Positions 63,602 to 64,000 of a stretch of 64,000 bases of DNA are shown one piece after another. Position 1 is the stretch's first letter, and each line of letters starts with the position of its first letter. This DNA is from Acanthaster planci (Eukaryota; Echinodermata; Asteroidea; Valvatida; Acanthasteridae): NCBI RefSeq assembly GCF_001949145.1, contig NW_019091361.1:3740208-3804207 (forward strand). The letters are read 5' to 3'. The notes under the pieces are model-generated. The model searched no databases. It saw nothing but the letters and a program-made list of their open reading frames with translations, and had not been told where the DNA came from. Both the position numbers and the translations under genes were made by a program.

Positions 63602-64000
63602 AACCTTCTATATCAAATTTGTTTACCAGATGGCTATGAGGTGGCATGTTGATATTAATTATTTAACAGGGTTGTGCATATCAGATTATTTATCTAATAC
63701 TTCAGTTTTCTGGCCAATTTCATCAAGCATAATATAACTAAAAAGGATATAACTGATTTTCACGTTTTATATATGTAACTTATTGTCGGTTTTCATTATC
63801 AGTAGTGACCTTTGTGACTGCATTATTTACAAATAATTGTCAGCATCGTGTCATTATTTATAAATAATATCATTTGATACTGAATTACCAATAATGTTTG
63901 GAGCAACTGAATTATTTTTTAAAGTTAGTACTTTTATTGAAAAATTCCTATTCCTATAAATAAAAGGCCTAAAGACTTTTTGATTTATACTGATCTCTTT

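Larger units (their letters stand above)
58696..64000. other. Right-hand region without a supported gene
   Basis: The promoter of the Cys-rich gene should lie at its left edge. I find no exon with family similarity in the remaining 5.3 kb. Near 60210-60460 the minus strand has an acceptor-like tttgtccag followed by a short frame (GAAFEVTTNIIIT then stop), and the plus strand has a frame ending SLPQVDF at about 60653; neither has support. Repeats at 61297-61486 and 63500-63601 are listed separately. The area 61500-63300 shows only short, unrecognised frames. Confidence 0.5.

Noticed and set aside
1-64000. CRISPR arrays, bacterial operons, riboswitches, rRNA genes
   Set aside because: None seen. 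Spliceosomal introns throughout rule out a prokaryotic window, and the tandem repeats present have no spacers.

Overview
This is animal nuclear DNA. Genes are split by many GT-AG introns, exons are GC-richer than the AT-rich introns, there is no operon logic, and short inverted-repeat elements are common. Gene content (betaine-dependent remethylation enzymes, a long-ectodomain adhesion GPCR, a small secreted Cys-rich protein) fits a marine invertebrate deuterostome such as an echinoderm, hemichordate or lancelet. The species cannot be fixed from the sequence alone.

Layout. (1) 482-10713, minus: dimethylglycine dehydrogenase (DMGDH), first ten coding exons; the 3' part runs off the left edge. 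(2) 14825-23580, plus: betaine-homocysteine S-methyltransferase (BHMT), complete in eight exons, 395 aa. The two genes are head-to-head and catalyse consecutive steps: BHMT makes dimethylglycine and DMGDH oxidises it in mitochondria. The same head-to-head order is known in vertebrates. (3) 24494-25327, minus: a single-exon sulfotransferase-like protein, convergent with BHMT. (4) 28960-42051, plus: a 15-exon gene whose exons join in frame into about 1126 aa: signal peptide, a zinc-metalloprotease-like domain with HEFAH, a Thr/Pro mucin-like stalk with a 36-bp coding repeat, a hormone-receptor-motif-like Cys region, a GAIN domain with intact GPS, and seven transmembrane segments. A protease-bearing adhesion GPCR is the most unusual thing here. 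(5) 45088-53733, plus: a 5'-truncated second copy of DMGDH exons 8-16, inverted relative to the first, with an in-frame stop and damaged splice donors, hence a pseudogene. It lies between two diverged direct repeats (42264-44755 and 55047-56624). (6) 56950-58695, minus: a four-exon, 151-aa secreted Cys-rich protein resembling the DUF4773 type. (7) 58.7-64 kb: no gene I can support.

Mobile-element debris is scattered through introns and spacers: a hAT-like MITE with target duplication, TTAA-flanked piggyBac-like foldbacks, several other foldback elements, tRNA-like SINE fragments and the 3' end of a non-LTR retrotransposon. All splice sites were placed by eye from protein similarity, reading phase and GT/AG signals. 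Identities quoted are hand counts on short stretches. No transcript or database was consulted.
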